This document shows positions 36,642 to 48,203 of a stretch of DNA of 64,000 nt, in pieces (within the stretch, counting starts at the first letter, position 1; every line of letters begins with the position of its first letter). Source of the stretch: Ornithodoros turicata (lineage: Eukaryota; Arthropoda; Arachnida; Ixodida; Argasidae); contig NC_088210.1 of assembly GCF_037126465.1 (NCBI RefSeq), positions 27,553,511 to 27,617,510 of the forward strand. The letters run 5' to 3'. Below the pieces are notes generated by a model. That model made no database searches and was not told where the DNA came from. It saw only the letters and a program-made list of their open reading frames with translations. A program made the translations under genes and the position numbers.

Positions 36642-36780
36642 TGAAGGGGAAAAAAGCCATTAAAGAAACAAGTAAATGGCACTAGACTTGTTTGAAATTT
36701 TTCATTTCAAATTTCAATTTCAATTTCAAACACGTCTAGTGCCATTTACTTGTTTCTTTAATGGCTTTTTTCCCCCTTCA
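36642..36780. mobile_element. Long palindrome, about 139 bp
   Basis: Left arm TGAAGGGGAAAAAAGCCATT, AAAGAAACAAGTAAATGGCA, CTAGACTTGTTTGAAAT; right arm is the complement with few mismatches. It is preceded by TTTGAGTTTCATT and AT-rich sequence. No second copy here. A foldback transposon or a recombination-made inverted repeat are both possible. Confidence 0.75.
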
Positions 36781-36789
36781 TTATAATTG

Positions 36790-37060
36790 ACTGGCTTGCA
36801 CTGTGGCATTGAGGAGTGCTCAGTCACCCTCCCAGATGTATATCGTTCGCTGAGCGACCCCTGGTTTGCCAATTGCGAACGATGCGCAGCTACCCAGAGC
36901 TGACGAGCCGCAAACACGGCGAAACACGTGTCCTCTGGTGCTGTCGCATCGTTCCATGAGTATCTATATATATATACATAAGGGAAAAAATTAGCCGGAG
37001 TTCTTTTGCTGGACGTATAGTATAGGTTTGTAAGAGCTCAAACGTCGCCATGCCAGAACT
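36790..37060. other. Unassigned DNA
   Basis: No gene or repeat recognised other than TATATATA at 36,964-36,976. Confidence 0.4.
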
Positions 37061-37112
37061 GGACAGCTGTTTCGGCCTTATTGGGCCATCGTCAGGACTT
37101 GACGAAGACATG
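37034..37112 (-). ncRNA. Hammerhead-ribozyme-like motif
   Basis: The minus strand reads CTGACGA, then TGGCC/GGCC with a short loop (stem II), then GAAAC, then AGCTGTCCAG. CUGANGA and GAAA around a hairpin are the conserved catalytic core of hammerhead ribozymes, often found in Penelope-like and other retroelement terminal repeats. I cannot assign an unambiguous cleavage-site strand (…UH), so self-cleavage is not shown. Confidence 0.35.
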
Positions 37113-37114
37113 TG

Positions 37115-38965
37115 CCAGCACTGTCGATACATCGACCCTTTTTCATTTAACTTTTAATTTCTCCCTATTAAATAAACTAGTGTTCAAAGTGGAATTTCTT
37201 AACTTCCCTAAAATCTGTTGTCCGCGTCTCTTTCCTTCCACAACTATAAAATATATATGTATACTACATATATAAAAGGGGAAGAAGCAATGGCGGTGCG
37301 GTGCAGTGCGTCACGTATAGCGGCTGCCCCATTGCTTTCGCGGAAAGGATGGGAGAGGAATGTACGAAAAAGCGGGTGAAAAGTGTGAAAAATTGTGAGA
37401 GTGCTTATAGAAATAAACCTTGTGAATGGCGAGCGATATATATACACTGTATAAGGATTATTTTCTCGTCTGCGCGAACGAAGAACACTCGACAGCGCTT
37501 CTATTGATTTCTTATTACCACCTTTACAACAAAAGGGTGCTCACCCAAAAATAAGGCTTGATGTAGACATCGACGGCTTCCTCGAAGTCCAACATTCTAT
37601 CAGAGGAACAACGCACAAATTACGCGTTATAAGACATGACAATCTCACTCGCGTGCACGCGTCATGATCTCACTCCATTTAAATGCTGACAAATACATCG
37701 CGGCACAACGTTACATTGTGCACCTAACAAGGCCTTTCCTCCTTTTCCCTTAATTGAGACCCGGGTAAATGTTCCAGAGACAGACGCGGCATTTAAGCAC
37801 TGACGCCCGCTTTTTGAATTACATGATATAGTCTTCTGTTCCGCAACACAATGTCACAAAAACTCAATCTAACGAAGAATATTCACATCTGTTGGGAAGG
37901 CAGATGCGTTATACGACCCAGCTTTCCTGGAAATCGTTATTAATGGACAGCTCGGCGAAAAGACCAAGTCCTCAAAAGGTTAGACAACCGGCAGGCGAAC
38001 AGACTTCATTAAGCTGTCGAGCGACAGATCGTTGCGTATAACAAAGAGGGGGGGACTCTTCGAATTAAATTTGGTACCAGAGCTCCGCGCGTGAAAATTC
38101 GCACGTGTTGCGCAAAATGTCGACAGTTGCAGCAGGTGACATATACGGGAATCTATCGCGTCTTTCGCTCAGGTTTCTGTGTAAACTTTTCCGGTGACAT
38201 ACGTAGGCACGTGTAGGATTGTTTCCGGCAGTGAATAACCACATCTTTTCATCTGCTTTTTCAGCAGGGCCAGTCTGTTCCATTGTGTCTAGTGGTGCTG
38301 AATTCCTGGAGTTATGTCGCCGCTGGTGGAGAAATGTTTAATAAATTTCCCCATAACAAACGAAACGCATGACAGTGTAAAAGGCGGAGTGATGAGTTAG
38401 CTCGGTTGACCTTTTGAAGAGAATTATTGTATTGTTTCGATCGAAAGACCGCCAAATCTCTCGTTTCGTGTTAAAGGGGTACATTGGTTTGAGAAAGAAC
38501 AAAAATATAGAGACAAGGTGTATATCAATCGTATAAAATGTCGTTGAAATTACGCTTTCTTTAATGATACCCTCTGTCATGTACCCACTTGTTATTGTAT
38601 ATTGTACATGAGTGTTCGAAAAAGTAAAAAAAAAAACTTTTTTTCTTTGCTTGCCAGAAAGTAACACACGTTTTACTCTATACAGCATATTTAACATTAC
38701 TACGACGTGACTTTTTCAAAAACATCCCATGGCCACCGCACGCTAGTTCAGTAGCATCTATGTTGAGGGGCGACATGTACCAATCTACTATATGGCAAGC
38801 ATCCTGCACGTTACCTTAATTAATTTCCAATAATTACGTCATCAAAAATTAGGACCTGCGACTCTGCGTTCATTGGTTCTTAGCTTTTAGTAAATGAGTC
38901 ATGCGCTACCAAAATGGAAGAGCAAGCCTATATATAGCTAACCTCCAAACAGTGGACTATCACGC
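37115..38965. other. Unassigned DNA
   Basis: No gene or repeat recognised. The minus-strand frame 38,338-38,697 (119 codons) is F/T/K-rich and crosses an A-run and T-run near 38,627-38,645; no family seen. Confidence 0.4.
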
Positions 38966-38967
38966 AG

Positions 38968-39482
38968 ACTTGTACGTAATGCGTTACAAGTAATTGCGTT
39001 ACTTGTAATCAATTACTTTTTTTAGCAATTTTTCGAGTAATCAATTACATTTTTGAACAAGTAATTTTTCAAGTAATTCTATACAATTTTGAGTAATCAA
39101 TTAACGAGTAATCAGTTACTTTTGAAGTACCGTCTGATTCAAAATAACAATGCTCTGTGACAAATTTACTGTGTCTTTGTTGGGCTATTCCGCTGTAGTA
39201 AGCGGAAAAAATATTATTGCTACTTCTCAAGCGCGAGTCTTTCGCGCTATTTCAGCTGTCCCAATCATTTGAGAGTTGAGGTTTTTCTTTTTCTCGAAGC
39301 ACACAGGGGCGGAAATTTTTGCATGAATTGAAAGTAACGGCCCGAGTAACGCGTTACTTTTATACTCATTACTCAATTACATTTTGAGTCGTGTAATTTG
39401 TAACGGTAATCAATTACTTTTGCTAGAAGAGTAACGGTAACGGTAATCAATTACTTTTTTTGAGTAACAGGCACGAGTCCGA
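38968..39482. mobile_element. GTAACGCGTTAC / AATCAATTACTTTT repeat
   Basis: Many copies of GTAATCAATTAC, AACGCGTTAC and GTAACGGTAATC occur in both orientations, concentrated at both ends (38,976-39,130 and 39,330-39,470) around an unrelated middle. The halves are inverted relative to each other. Sequences of this type occur as non-autonomous hAT-like elements in several animals. GACTA occurs near both outer ends but the target duplication is not clear. Confidence 0.65.
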
Positions 39483-39484
39483 CT

Positions 39485-40265
39485 ACAACCTGTATTCCAG
39501 ACTTATACGAATTGAGCGAAAATAGAAGCTCTAAAAGACGACTTATTACAGCTGTCTTGCTGTACGCCCAATCAATCAATTCATCACGCAACATCCTGGC
39601 AACTACAGATACGTGAAATTACGCTGCATCGCGCACGTGGAACAGTGAAGCGCGTACAAGGAATCACTCTCTGATGTGTTCTTTCGCAAGTTCATATACG
39701 CGAGCGCCGCGTCCTATTATGGCTGACTGTTTTTCGGACGTAGTTTGGCAAGTGTCCCGTCTCCATCATGGGGGCTGCGTGCCATGCGTACGGCTGGGCC
39801 CGTGTTTATACGCGGACTCGAGACAGGAATAGAAGGGCGAGGGCAATCTGCTTCTGGTCCGTTGAAGCGCGTCCTCTCACAACCCCTCATGGCCCGACCC
39901 AGGAATTTGCTGCCTGCGCTATATTTCTTCTCAAGTGGTTCGAGACGTTGCTGTGGACAGGCCCAGGAGCAATTATTTTCGTCCTTCAGTTTACCAATTC
40001 TAAAAAAAAGAAAAAGAAAAAAAAAGGAGTATTTTTTCGTCAATTTGGGGATTATAGATCTACAGCCAACAACCGTCGCTTCATGTATTTCGGGAGTATA
40101 AAGGCACGGAAGGTTATAGGAAGTTTCGGGACTCTTTGCGATGTTGGAGACTATAAACTTCAGGGTGTGTGATTAAAATAATAGGGATAAATTCCGATCA
40201 AGGAACCTAGAACTATATAACTGCTCCTCAATTAGTCTACTCTTTTTTTCTTTTTGCACGAAGAC
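39485..40265. other. Unassigned DNA
   Basis: Overlapping frames on both strands at 39,717-40,172 with no recognised family; an A/G run at 40,003-40,026. Confidence 0.4.
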
Positions 40266-40267
40266 TA

Positions 40268-40516
40268 CATTCTCAGAAATGAACTTCACCGCATAGCATG
40301 CTCCTAGCCAACAATAATCTCGAATGGTATCGTTATCTGCCCTGATTTGTTGAAAACGGGAGGCGTACGCCTTTTTTGTGACACTTATGCTGTTCATAAT
40401 TGTCACAGAAAAGGCGTATGCCTCCCGTCTTCAACAAATCAGGGCAGATAACGATATTGTTCGAGATGGTGGTTGGCTAGGAGCGTGCTATGCGGTGAAG
40501 TTCATTTTTAAGAGTG
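40268..40516. mobile_element. Family I foldback MITE, complete (TA/TA)
   Basis: CATTCTCAGAAATGAAC to TTTTTAAGAGTG with TA on both sides and GGCGTACGCC in the left arm. The frames 40,173-40,406 (-) and 40,378-40,632 (+) mainly translate its arms. Confidence 0.95.
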
Positions 40517-40552
40517 TACGCTCTGAGGAAGAAGGCCGGGATGAAAATTGGA

Positions 40553-40650
40553 AATCAATTATACAGTTTCTACGGTCCCTCAATTACAGTTGCTCCCCAC
40601 TTAGTCTCATGACCATTAAATTTACTCCCTAGCTCCCACTAATTCCTAAC
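40553..40650. mobile_element. Family III repeat fragment
   Basis: GGTCCCTCAATTACAGTTGC, CTCCCCACTTAGTCTCATGA, AAATTTACTCCCTAGC. Same word order as the left half of the 44,248 copy. Confidence 0.6.
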
Positions 40651-40654
40651 TCCT

Positions 40655-42200
40655 GAGATTATCTGTACTTATCAATGCGAAGTGCCAGTACTATAGAAGT
40701 ACTTTTTTTAGAACTTCCTGCGTATCCTGTAAAGCCCTTCATTGTCTGTTATTTCACGTGTCTTTCCAAATTTCCAAAGTGGCAAATTTCCTGATTCATC
40801 AATACCTTACTTATTTTTTGCGTTTGTCAATTAACCTATACATTTTTGTACTTCCATGCTATAGCTGACCCAGCGAAAATTGCTTGGCAAACGAGCGGTG
40901 CTCACACCATATACGCTTCCCGAACTGTGACAGTAACGTCAGTACGTCAGAAATGTCCATTCCTCAATGGACATTGTTAAAGTGGACTCCCGTCATACCT
41001 ATATAGTGAACTCTCTCTTGACACTCCTCCCACGGTAAATGAAATGTTCACAATACCTCCTCTATCATTTTTGAATCTCGGCAGCCAACACTATACCCAA
41101 ACTTCAAAAAAGAAATGATGGAAAGAAAAATCAGAATCGGATAAACACACCTAATATCGTTTCTACGTACTTTTAAGGAAATATACACAGTTGTTGACGC
41201 TCTTTCCCTGTGCACCTCTGCAGGTCACGTGATCGATTTTCTTTCTTCCTCTCTCTTTCTCTCTCTTCCCCTCCCCCTTTTTTTTTATAACCATATAGTG
41301 GGAAAGTGCTAATCTGATGACCATGGGTGTTTTAAGCAATGAGGATATCTCTCCATTCTCAGCTTATCCCTTTCACAGTAGCTTTTCGCTGATGTATGAA
41401 TACAAGCTAAATGCTGATTCGACGTGGTATTCCACTGTATTGAAAAAATAAAATAATATAAAACATCGATATGTGCGCTGCGCATCATGGATGGCGGCAT
41501 GGATTTCGTTTTGTGGTTATTGCAAGCCTTGAGTTGACTTCCATTGCAACTAATGTCTTCAATGACGAGTACTTACTTGAATTATCGACGCATATTGGGA
41601 ATGCACACTATTTGTCTGTCTGTCTGTGACTATTTCCCCATTCATCGTAATTAATTTATCTGTCGTTGTTGTCAAAGTAACTGCACACATGCAAACATAA
41701 ACTATACGTCTGTCCTGCAGGTTGCAAATCTGTGAGTCTCTGTGAACCCGCGTTTCGTAACACTGTTGGTCGTTCAGACAGCAATGACTTGCCAAACATA
41801 TCTGTGCTGCGACAGCCTGCTGGACATGATGGATGACCCATGCACCCGGGCATGAAATCCTAACGGTATAGTAATCAATTTCAAAGCAGGGGCCGCAGCT
41901 AGCGCGTAGCTGTACACATTGTTCGCGCAGATATGTATAAGCCGATATCCATCAGTCGACAACAACACTGCTGACCGGGAATTGTAACAAGTGAGTAATT
42001 GGTGCCAGCCAGGAGGAGGAGAGCATTTTACAAAAGTTTGCATTTGGATTGTATGCAAATGCAATTTCTTCTTGCCATGAAAGGGGAAAGACATAGAAGG
42101 TAGCGTTGAAGACAAGGGACAAAGAAGGGAAACAAAGAAGAAAGAAACGCCAATGGATTAGCTCGGTGTGTCATGCCATGTTTACCACGTTGTTAGCCGC
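40655..42200. other. Unassigned DNA
   Basis: No gene recognised; T/C-rich stretch at about 41,238-41,288 and (TGTC)n near 41,612-41,625. Confidence 0.4.
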
Positions 42201-42208
42201 AATATCCA

Positions 42209-42465
42209 CACTCTTAGAAATGAATTTCACTGCACAGGACGCTCCTAGCCAACAATCATCTGGAATGATATCGTTATCTGCCCTGATTTGTTAAAAAACG
42301 GGAGGCATATGCCTTTTTTTTGTGTGTGTGATAATCATGAACAGCATAAGTGTCACAAGAAGGCGTACGCCTGCCGTTTTCAACAAATCAGGGCAGATAA
42401 CGACACCATTCGAGATGATGGTTGGCTGGGAGACTGCTATGAGGTGAATTTCATTTTTAAGACTG
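42209..42465. mobile_element. Family I foldback MITE, complete (CA/CA)
   Basis: CACTCTTAGAAATGAAT to TTTTTAAGACTG, flanked by CA on both sides. Core contains AGGCGTACGCCTGCC in the right arm. Confidence 0.92.
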
Positions 42466-42505
42466 CATATTATTTGACCTTCATATCCAAATCAATCCAA
42501 TCCTA

Positions 42506-42754
42506 CACTCTTAAAAATGAACTTCACCGCATAGCATGCTCCTAGCCAACCATCATCTCGAATGATATAGTTATCTGCCCTGATTTGTTGAAAACGGGAG
42601 GCGTGCGCCTTTTTTGTGACACTTATGCTGTTCATAATTGTCACAAAAAAGGCGTACGCCTCCCGTTTTCAGCAAATCAGGTCAAATAACGATATGATTC
42701 GAGATGATGGTTTGTTAGGAGCGTGCTATGCGGGGGAGTTAATTTCTAAGAGTG
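42506..42754. mobile_element. Family I foldback MITE, complete (TA/CA)
   Basis: CACTCTTAAAAATGAAC to AATTTCTAAGAGTG. The flanks TA and CA differ by one transition, consistent with decay of one copy of the duplication. It is separated from the next copy by only 6 bases. Confidence 0.93.
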
Positions 42755-42760
42755 CACGTA

Positions 42761-43008
42761 CACTCTTAGAAATGAACTTCACCGCATAGCACGCTCCTAG
42801 CCAACCATCATCTCGAATGATATCGTTATCTGCCCTGATTTGTTGAAAACGGGAGGCGTACGCCTTTTTGTGACAATTATGAACAGCATAAGTGTCACAG
42901 AAAAGGCGTACGCCTCCTGTTTTCAACAAATCAGGGCAGATAACGATATCATTGGAGACGATGGTTGGCTAGGAGCGTGCTATGCGGTGAAGTTCATTTT
43001 TAAGAGTG
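42761..43008. mobile_element. Family I foldback MITE, complete (TA/TA)
   Basis: CACTCTTAGAAATGAAC to TTTTTAAGAGTG, TA on both sides. It forms a close tandem with the previous copy. Frames at 42,726-42,929 (-) and 42,840-43,154 (+) are translations of its arms. Confidence 0.95.
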
Positions 43009-43159
43009 TACCCGCACGTCAGTGTATGTGCACTTCGGATTCACTTTTCGATGTAAACGTGGTAAAGCACAAGATGCATGATTGTTTATTTTCACTAATT
43101 TTAATTATTGTATTGTTTATATATATATATGTATTGTTTAACCACGTTTATTGACAACC

Positions 43160-43238
43160 ATCAGGGAAGATAACGATATAATTCGAGATGATGGTTGGCT
43201 AGGAGCATGCTATGCTGTGAAGTTCATTTTTAAGAGTG
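43160..43238. mobile_element. Family I right-arm fragment
   Basis: ATCAGGGAAGATAACGATAT to TTTTTAAGAGTG followed by TG. The left half is absent. Confidence 0.85.
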
Positions 43239-43241
43239 TGT

Positions 43242-44245
43242 GATTTGTCACACATCCTGTTTACAATGTGATGCAGAGTTAATGTTACATCCGCAAGTTA
43301 TGTTGGGCGGAAAAATGCCATATTCATCCGCGACACGCTACGCAAATAAGACGCGGCTTGCCCTCTGTCCTCGTATACGATTCCGCAAATGCATACGCTA
43401 CATTATCTTGATCTGGCCCGATTAATAATAGGCAAATAAGAAAGAACGGAAACACGCATCCAAATAATACTTCCTTCCGTGCACATTCTTATTCGCAGCA
43501 GCGAGTCCGACCTGATAAAGTGAACTAAACGATGCACCCCCGCAAGGCACATAACGGTTCTTTCTGTAAGCCATTCCGGGCACTTCTTTTTTTTTTTTTT
43601 TTTTAGAGAAAGATCCTCCTCCCGAAGCCACAGCCGTATGAGCCCATCGAAAGGGGAAGTCTCGGTATTTATTCTCTATGTAAAGGTCCGCCGTGACCTT
43701 TCAATGGGACAATGGTGTTTCGGGTAACGAGTAATGGTAGGTTGTAGGCCTCCGAATATCTCAGACCCTCACATCCGGGAACCCGCCCCGTGCCCCGTAC
43801 GTTCAACTAGTTGGGCTCTCGATAGCGCGCTGCAGAAATTCTCGTCCGACGTTTGCCGACGGGCTTTTTCTTTTCGGAAATACATTGTGTGCGTAACGCT
43901 GTATATACGGTAGTATTTCGTCCATAAACAGGCGCGACTATATAGCGAGGCATATACGATTGTCAAAGAATATGTATAGGTAGCATTTTCCGAGACCATA
44001 GATGATTGATAGACCATCTGTCAATGGTTCTTGACGCTGTTCTCTCAGTTATTCGCATACTCAATAAGAAACATATTTCGTAAAAGAGGGAAGAAAAGGA
44101 GACAGAGAAGGCTGATTGAAAAACTACCCGTGATATATCCTGTGAACTGATAAGCCATAGTTCCCATCGACTTCAAATCAGACGAGATATTTTGAATTGA
44201 GCAATAAATAAATAATCGCGTCGTGGTAATTTCAGTGGATCATAT
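43242..44245. other. Unassigned DNA
   Basis: No gene recognised; 18-T run at 43,587-43,604. Confidence 0.4.
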
Positions 44246-44247
44246 AC

Positions 44248-44485
44248 ACTTAAGAAAAAAAGAGTAAATTTGGGGAGCAACTATACAACCTCTATAGTTC
44301 CCTAAATTACAATTACACCCTATTTTAGTCCCCTGATCCTGAAATTTATACTCTTAAGCACTGGCAATAGTCCCTCTTCCCATAAATCTTCCCGAAAGGG
44401 TCTAACGATTGTGGCAGTGCATATTTAGTCCCCCAAAGTACTAAAATTGCTCCTTTCTTCCCTTTAGAGGGTAGATATTGTTCCA
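44248..44485. mobile_element. Family III repeat, long copy
   Basis: Starts TACACTTAAGAAAAAAAGAG and continues GGGGAGCAACTATACAACC, ACACCCTATTTTAGTCCCC, CTGGCAATAGTCCC, CCCGAAAGGGTC, GCATATTTAGTCCCCC and ends near TTGTTCCAGAGC. The start CACTTAAGAAAAA is close to the Family II terminus. Confidence 0.7.
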
Positions 44486-44489
44486 GAGC

Positions 44490-45270
44490 TGATGGGACAA
44501 TCCTTGAGTGTACCCTGAAGAACGTAAAGGGATGGACACGTTTACGCCCTCTGACTACGTAATGTCCTCAATCATTGATTTCCTAACCTCACTATAAAAT
44601 ACAAAATGAAACGTTGTTGGCCTAAAACAAGAAGAAGTAGACAAAAAAGAAAGAAAAAAAAACATTCGTCACCTTTTCTCGCGTATCAACATACACACGC
44701 TGCATTCGAAATGTGTCCGCTATTAAAGATTACTCAGTCGTATCAGGTTTTGCGCAACCTTCAAAACGTCGCATCAATTCGACTCCAGTATTATATGCCC
44801 CCCCTCCTCTCCTCCTACGCTTTTTGAACGGCCGCTGTCACTCACACGTCCGCGCCATTCCGTCTCATCATTTCCAAGATTTGCGCTCCGTGACATGCGG
44901 ATGACGCCACATGCCGAATCCCCATGCAAAATAGTCACATTCACGCTTCTCGCAAGACGGACATTTCTGCCCCTTTCTAATCCAAGCGCGCGCGCGCCGT
45001 GCCTTATACCTCCATGTTGGAAAATGTGGGCGCGCATCCGCCTTTTGATAAGCGTGATTGACATGTGACTCGAGCGTGCAGCGTGTCTCGCTTGCCTTCT
45101 TGACGGACCTTCTGCCTGGCGGCCAAGAAGAACCATAAAAGCGAAACTTACGGAGAGCGACAATGGGCGGCGTGCGTGTACGCGATGTCTGATTGATTTT
45201 TTTTTCTCTGACGTCACTTTCACGTGCACATGATATCCAAGTGCAACGGCCTCACCCTCATACCTTAGCC
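44490..45270. other. Unassigned DNA, GC-richer part near 45 kb
   Basis: The 166-codon minus-strand frame 44,774-45,274 has no family resemblance and ends in a MITE terminus, so I do not call it a gene. Confidence 0.4.
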
Positions 45271-45273
45271 ACA

Positions 45274-45685
45274 CACTCTTAAAGATGAGGTGGTGGTGGT
45301 GGTGGTGGTGAAAAGGCTCGCCGTTGTCGGCCTCACAGAGGTGGGCAACGTCACGACTGACGCGCCTTGGGGAATGTGCGTCTTGGGCCGACTTCTAAGG
45401 GAACTGTGCCGACATACGTCTGAAGGCGTCTGAGCGTCTTCTTAAAAATGAACTTTACCGCATAGCACGCTCCTAGCCAACCATAATCTCGAATGATACC
45501 GTTACCTGCCCTGATTTGTTGAAAACGGGAGGCGTACGCCTTTTTTGTGACACTTATGCTGTTCATAATTGTTACAGAAAAGGCGTACGCCTCCCATTTT
45601 CAACAAATCCGGGCAGATAACGATATCATTTGAGATTATGGTTGGTTAGGAGCGTGCTATGCGGTGAAGTTCATTTTTAAGAGTG
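45274..45685. mobile_element. Family I MITE split by a SINE
   Basis: The left terminus CACTCTTAAAGATGA is followed by a minus-strand SINE (45,289-45,439). The MITE then resumes with TCTTAAAAATGAACTTTACC and runs to TTTTTAAGAGTG before TA. The left flank is CA. Without the insert the element is about 249 bp. Confidence 0.85.
45289..45439 (-). mobile_element. SINE, tail type B, 5' truncated, in a Family I terminus
   Basis: On the minus strand: GTCGGCACAGTTCCCTTAG, AAGTCGGCCCAAGACGCAC (shared core), then AGTCGTGACGTTGCCCACC, GAGGCCGACAACGGCGAGCC and a (CACCAC)n tail. Bounded by a 12-bp duplication TCTTAAAGATGA / TCTTAAAAATGA. The tail faces the outer end of the MITE. Confidence 0.88.
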
Positions 45686-45689
45686 TATA

Positions 45690-45960
45690 CGGCAAACTTA
45701 GTGCATTAAACGGTTAGGTAGTAACTTGACTTCCTAAGGAACCATAATCTCGAATGACATTGTTCTCTCCCCTGATTTGTTGAACACAGGAGGCGAACGC
45801 GTTTTTTGTGACAATTATACAGGACATAATTGTAACCGAAAAGGCGTATACGCCTCCTGTTGTCAACAACAAATCATGGGAGAGAACAATGTCATTCGAG
45901 ATGATGGTTCCTTAGGAAGTAAAGTTGCTACCATTCGGTTTAATGCACTAAGTTTGCCGT
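45690..45960. mobile_element. Family I subfamily C MITE (CGGCAAACTTAGTGC termini)
   Basis: Different outer arms (CGGCAAACTTAGTGCATTAA, complement at the right) surround a Family I-like interior: GAATGACATTGTTCTCTCCC, GTGACAATTATAC, AGGCGTATACGCCTCC. A second, 5'-truncated copy is at 63,327. It lies between two Family I copies. Confidence 0.8.
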
Positions 45961-45967
45961 GTGTCTG

Positions 45968-46150
45968 CACTCTTAGAAATGAACTTCACCGCATAGCACG
46001 CTCCTAGCCAACCATCACCTCGAATGATATCATTATCTACCCTGATGTGTTGAAAGCTGGAGGCGTACGCCTTTTTTGTGACACTTATGCAGCTATGTTA
46101 ACCGTCACAAAAAAAAAAAAAAAAGGAAACGCACGCCTGCGCTTTTCACA
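45968..46150. mobile_element. Family I MITE, 3' truncated
   Basis: CACTCTTAGAAATGAAC after TG. The left arm is complete to the centre, which holds a 17-A run, then the right arm stops at CGCGCTTTTCACAAA-like sequence. Confidence 0.8.
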
Positions 46151-46236
46151 AACCGTATATATACCCTTGAGACATAACATGCAGCACGAGGCTTATCATT
46201 ACACAGAACGATGCGGTATCAATCCTATAATGTGTA

Positions 46237-46485
46237 CACTCTTAAAAATGAACTTCACGGCATAGCATGCTCCTAACCAACCATTATATCAAATGATATC
46301 GTTATCTGCACTGATTTGTTGAAAACGGGAGGCGTACGCCTTTTCTGTGACAATTATGAACAGCATAAGTGTCACAAAAAAGGCGTACGCCTCCCGTTTT
46401 CAACAAACCAGGGCAGATAACGATATCATTCGAGATTATAGTTGGCTAGGAGCGTGCTATGCGGTGAAGTTCATTTTTAAGAGTG
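46237..46485. mobile_element. Family I foldback MITE, complete (TA/TA)
   Basis: CACTCTTAAAAATGAAC to TTTTTAAGAGTG, 249 bp, TA on both sides, two GGCGTACGCC palindromes symmetric about the centre. Confidence 0.95.
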
Positions 46486-46497
46486 TAGAATGCGAGG

Positions 46498-46620
46498 GGT
46501 AAGAGTTTTTGTGAGAATTAACGCAACTGCGTAAGTGTCACAAAGATGGCACGCTTCTCGTTTTCCAATAAATCAGGGATATGAGAACGAAGTCATTTCA
46601 AGATGGCTGTTGGCTGTGAA
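46498..46620. mobile_element. Family I-related degenerate right half
   Basis: TTTTTGTGAGAATTAACGC, GTGTCACAAAGATGGC, AATAAATCAGGGATATGAG and AAGATGGCTGTTGGC are eroded versions of the family's central and right-arm words. Confidence 0.55.
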
Positions 46621-46624
46621 GGGG

Positions 46625-48195
46625 GGGTGAAGGGGGGGGGGTGACGCAGGGATTCGAGCGGTCTGCCTGCCTAGATTGGGGGCACGTTGCTCGGGAAAGG
46701 GATAAATGGGGGAAGGGATAGGGGAAGAGTGTATTCGCGAAAGTGACGTACTTGCACCATCAGACACCAAATGATCACTGGCGGCATACATAAGGGAAGT
46801 AACACAGGAATGAACATAAGTTTCTTTCGTATTGTCTGCTGTCTGTGCACCGTATAACAGCAGGAGTTCAGCTCATAACACCATCAATGCCGACAACGCT
46901 GTTTAGCCATTATACGGGTTTATCTCCCTGAACTATATGACACCAGTTTCTTTCTCATGATTCATATGCAGATAGCTAAGAACATTGTATTGATCGCATA
47001 GCGCCATTCTATGTATAGATGTACATATACCAGGGTTGCGCATTATACTTGTATTGTATTGCATGTGTATTGCGTGTATATATAGTAGTAGAATGTGTAT
47101 TGTCATAAAACTAGCGCAACTGAAGCCGAACTAGGTGCAATATTGATGCTTTGTACTGTTAATAAATTTTCCTATCACGACACTAAAAGCCTAATTAGCC
47201 AGCTATTATCCAGTATGGCACCGTTACCTCTCCTTATTTCTTTTATTTATATATATATGTATTTCTAATTTCTTTTTTTTTTATTGTTGACTCTATGTTT
47301 AACAAGCATAAATAAAACACTGCTAGCCAGATAAACCGCGTCGGCAGGAAAACGTTGTGGATGACGGAGCACATATGTGTCGGTGTGCTTCACGTGCACA
47401 GTATTTTCACTTTCCTGGAAATACACGAAAGTCAAAAGTCTCTTGCGTTTCCGAGAAGTTTCAAGCTGTTGCATGAACACGACTCATGAGACGGCAAGGA
47501 CAATCACAGGGCATGATGTGACCTTTCAATGACTTTTACGCAGTGACGACTTCTCGCACGGACCAGGCTTCACAGACATAATTACTGCGCATAAAACATT
47601 CGCTGATGTGTGTTTTTTTTTTGTTTAGTAGACGGACAGCTGCGTGTGTACCGACTAATATGTAACGGTGGCCCCTAATTATACCATTGTACGTCCACAC
47701 CATGCATGACCTTTTCAATGGGTTTGATAGTAGATGTAAACTTTCTACCACAAAGGCAATTTACGGGGCCGTCACATTTGCGGGAGGTGCGAGCGAGCGA
47801 AAGCCTTGAACCCTAATATCACTATTATGTTGTAATTTGAACGGATCCTTATGTAATTGATGAGCTTCTGCGTCATCGAAGCAAAACTAATAACCGATCG
47901 GGGGAGGGAATCAGGTTCTTCGCAGCCTGTTTTCTTCGTTTATTTATTGGGTATATACAGTCTCCCTCTGCCAGAGAATGTACTACACAGCTGCATTGAG
48001 CACAGTGCCTGAGGCGCCGAATACTATGTGGCTGTATTGTACTCGCTTGCCCGGCTCAGTTTCATTTCTCTTTCCGTGCATATTACTGAGGCGCTGTAAA
48101 TCTCACTACGGTTAATCAATTGGTACTTTTCACGGTGTCAGTACCCTTTGTGTATCGGTTACCGACTGGCCAATATGTAGGGACATACACACATT
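46625..48195. other. Unassigned DNA
   Basis: G-runs at 46,620-46,641. No gene recognised. Confidence 0.4.
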
Positions 48196-48203
48196 GATTA
48201 CCA

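Noticed and set aside
42726..43154. Open frames on both strands with a recurring peptide (K-K-A-Y-A-S-R-F-Q-Q-I-R-A) that looks like a conserved protein family
   Set aside because: The same peptide appears at 17.9, 32.4, 40.4, 42.4, 45.5, 53.0, 56.7, 57.2 and 60.8 kb only because it is a translation of the Family I palindromic arm. It is not a gene.
44774..45274. 166-codon minus-strand frame as a gene
   Set aside because: Its 5' end lies in a MITE terminus, and there is no family resemblance or conserved motif.
46650..46670. B-box-like GGGATTCGAGC as another SINE
   Set aside because: No A box at the right distance and no shared tail with either SINE family.
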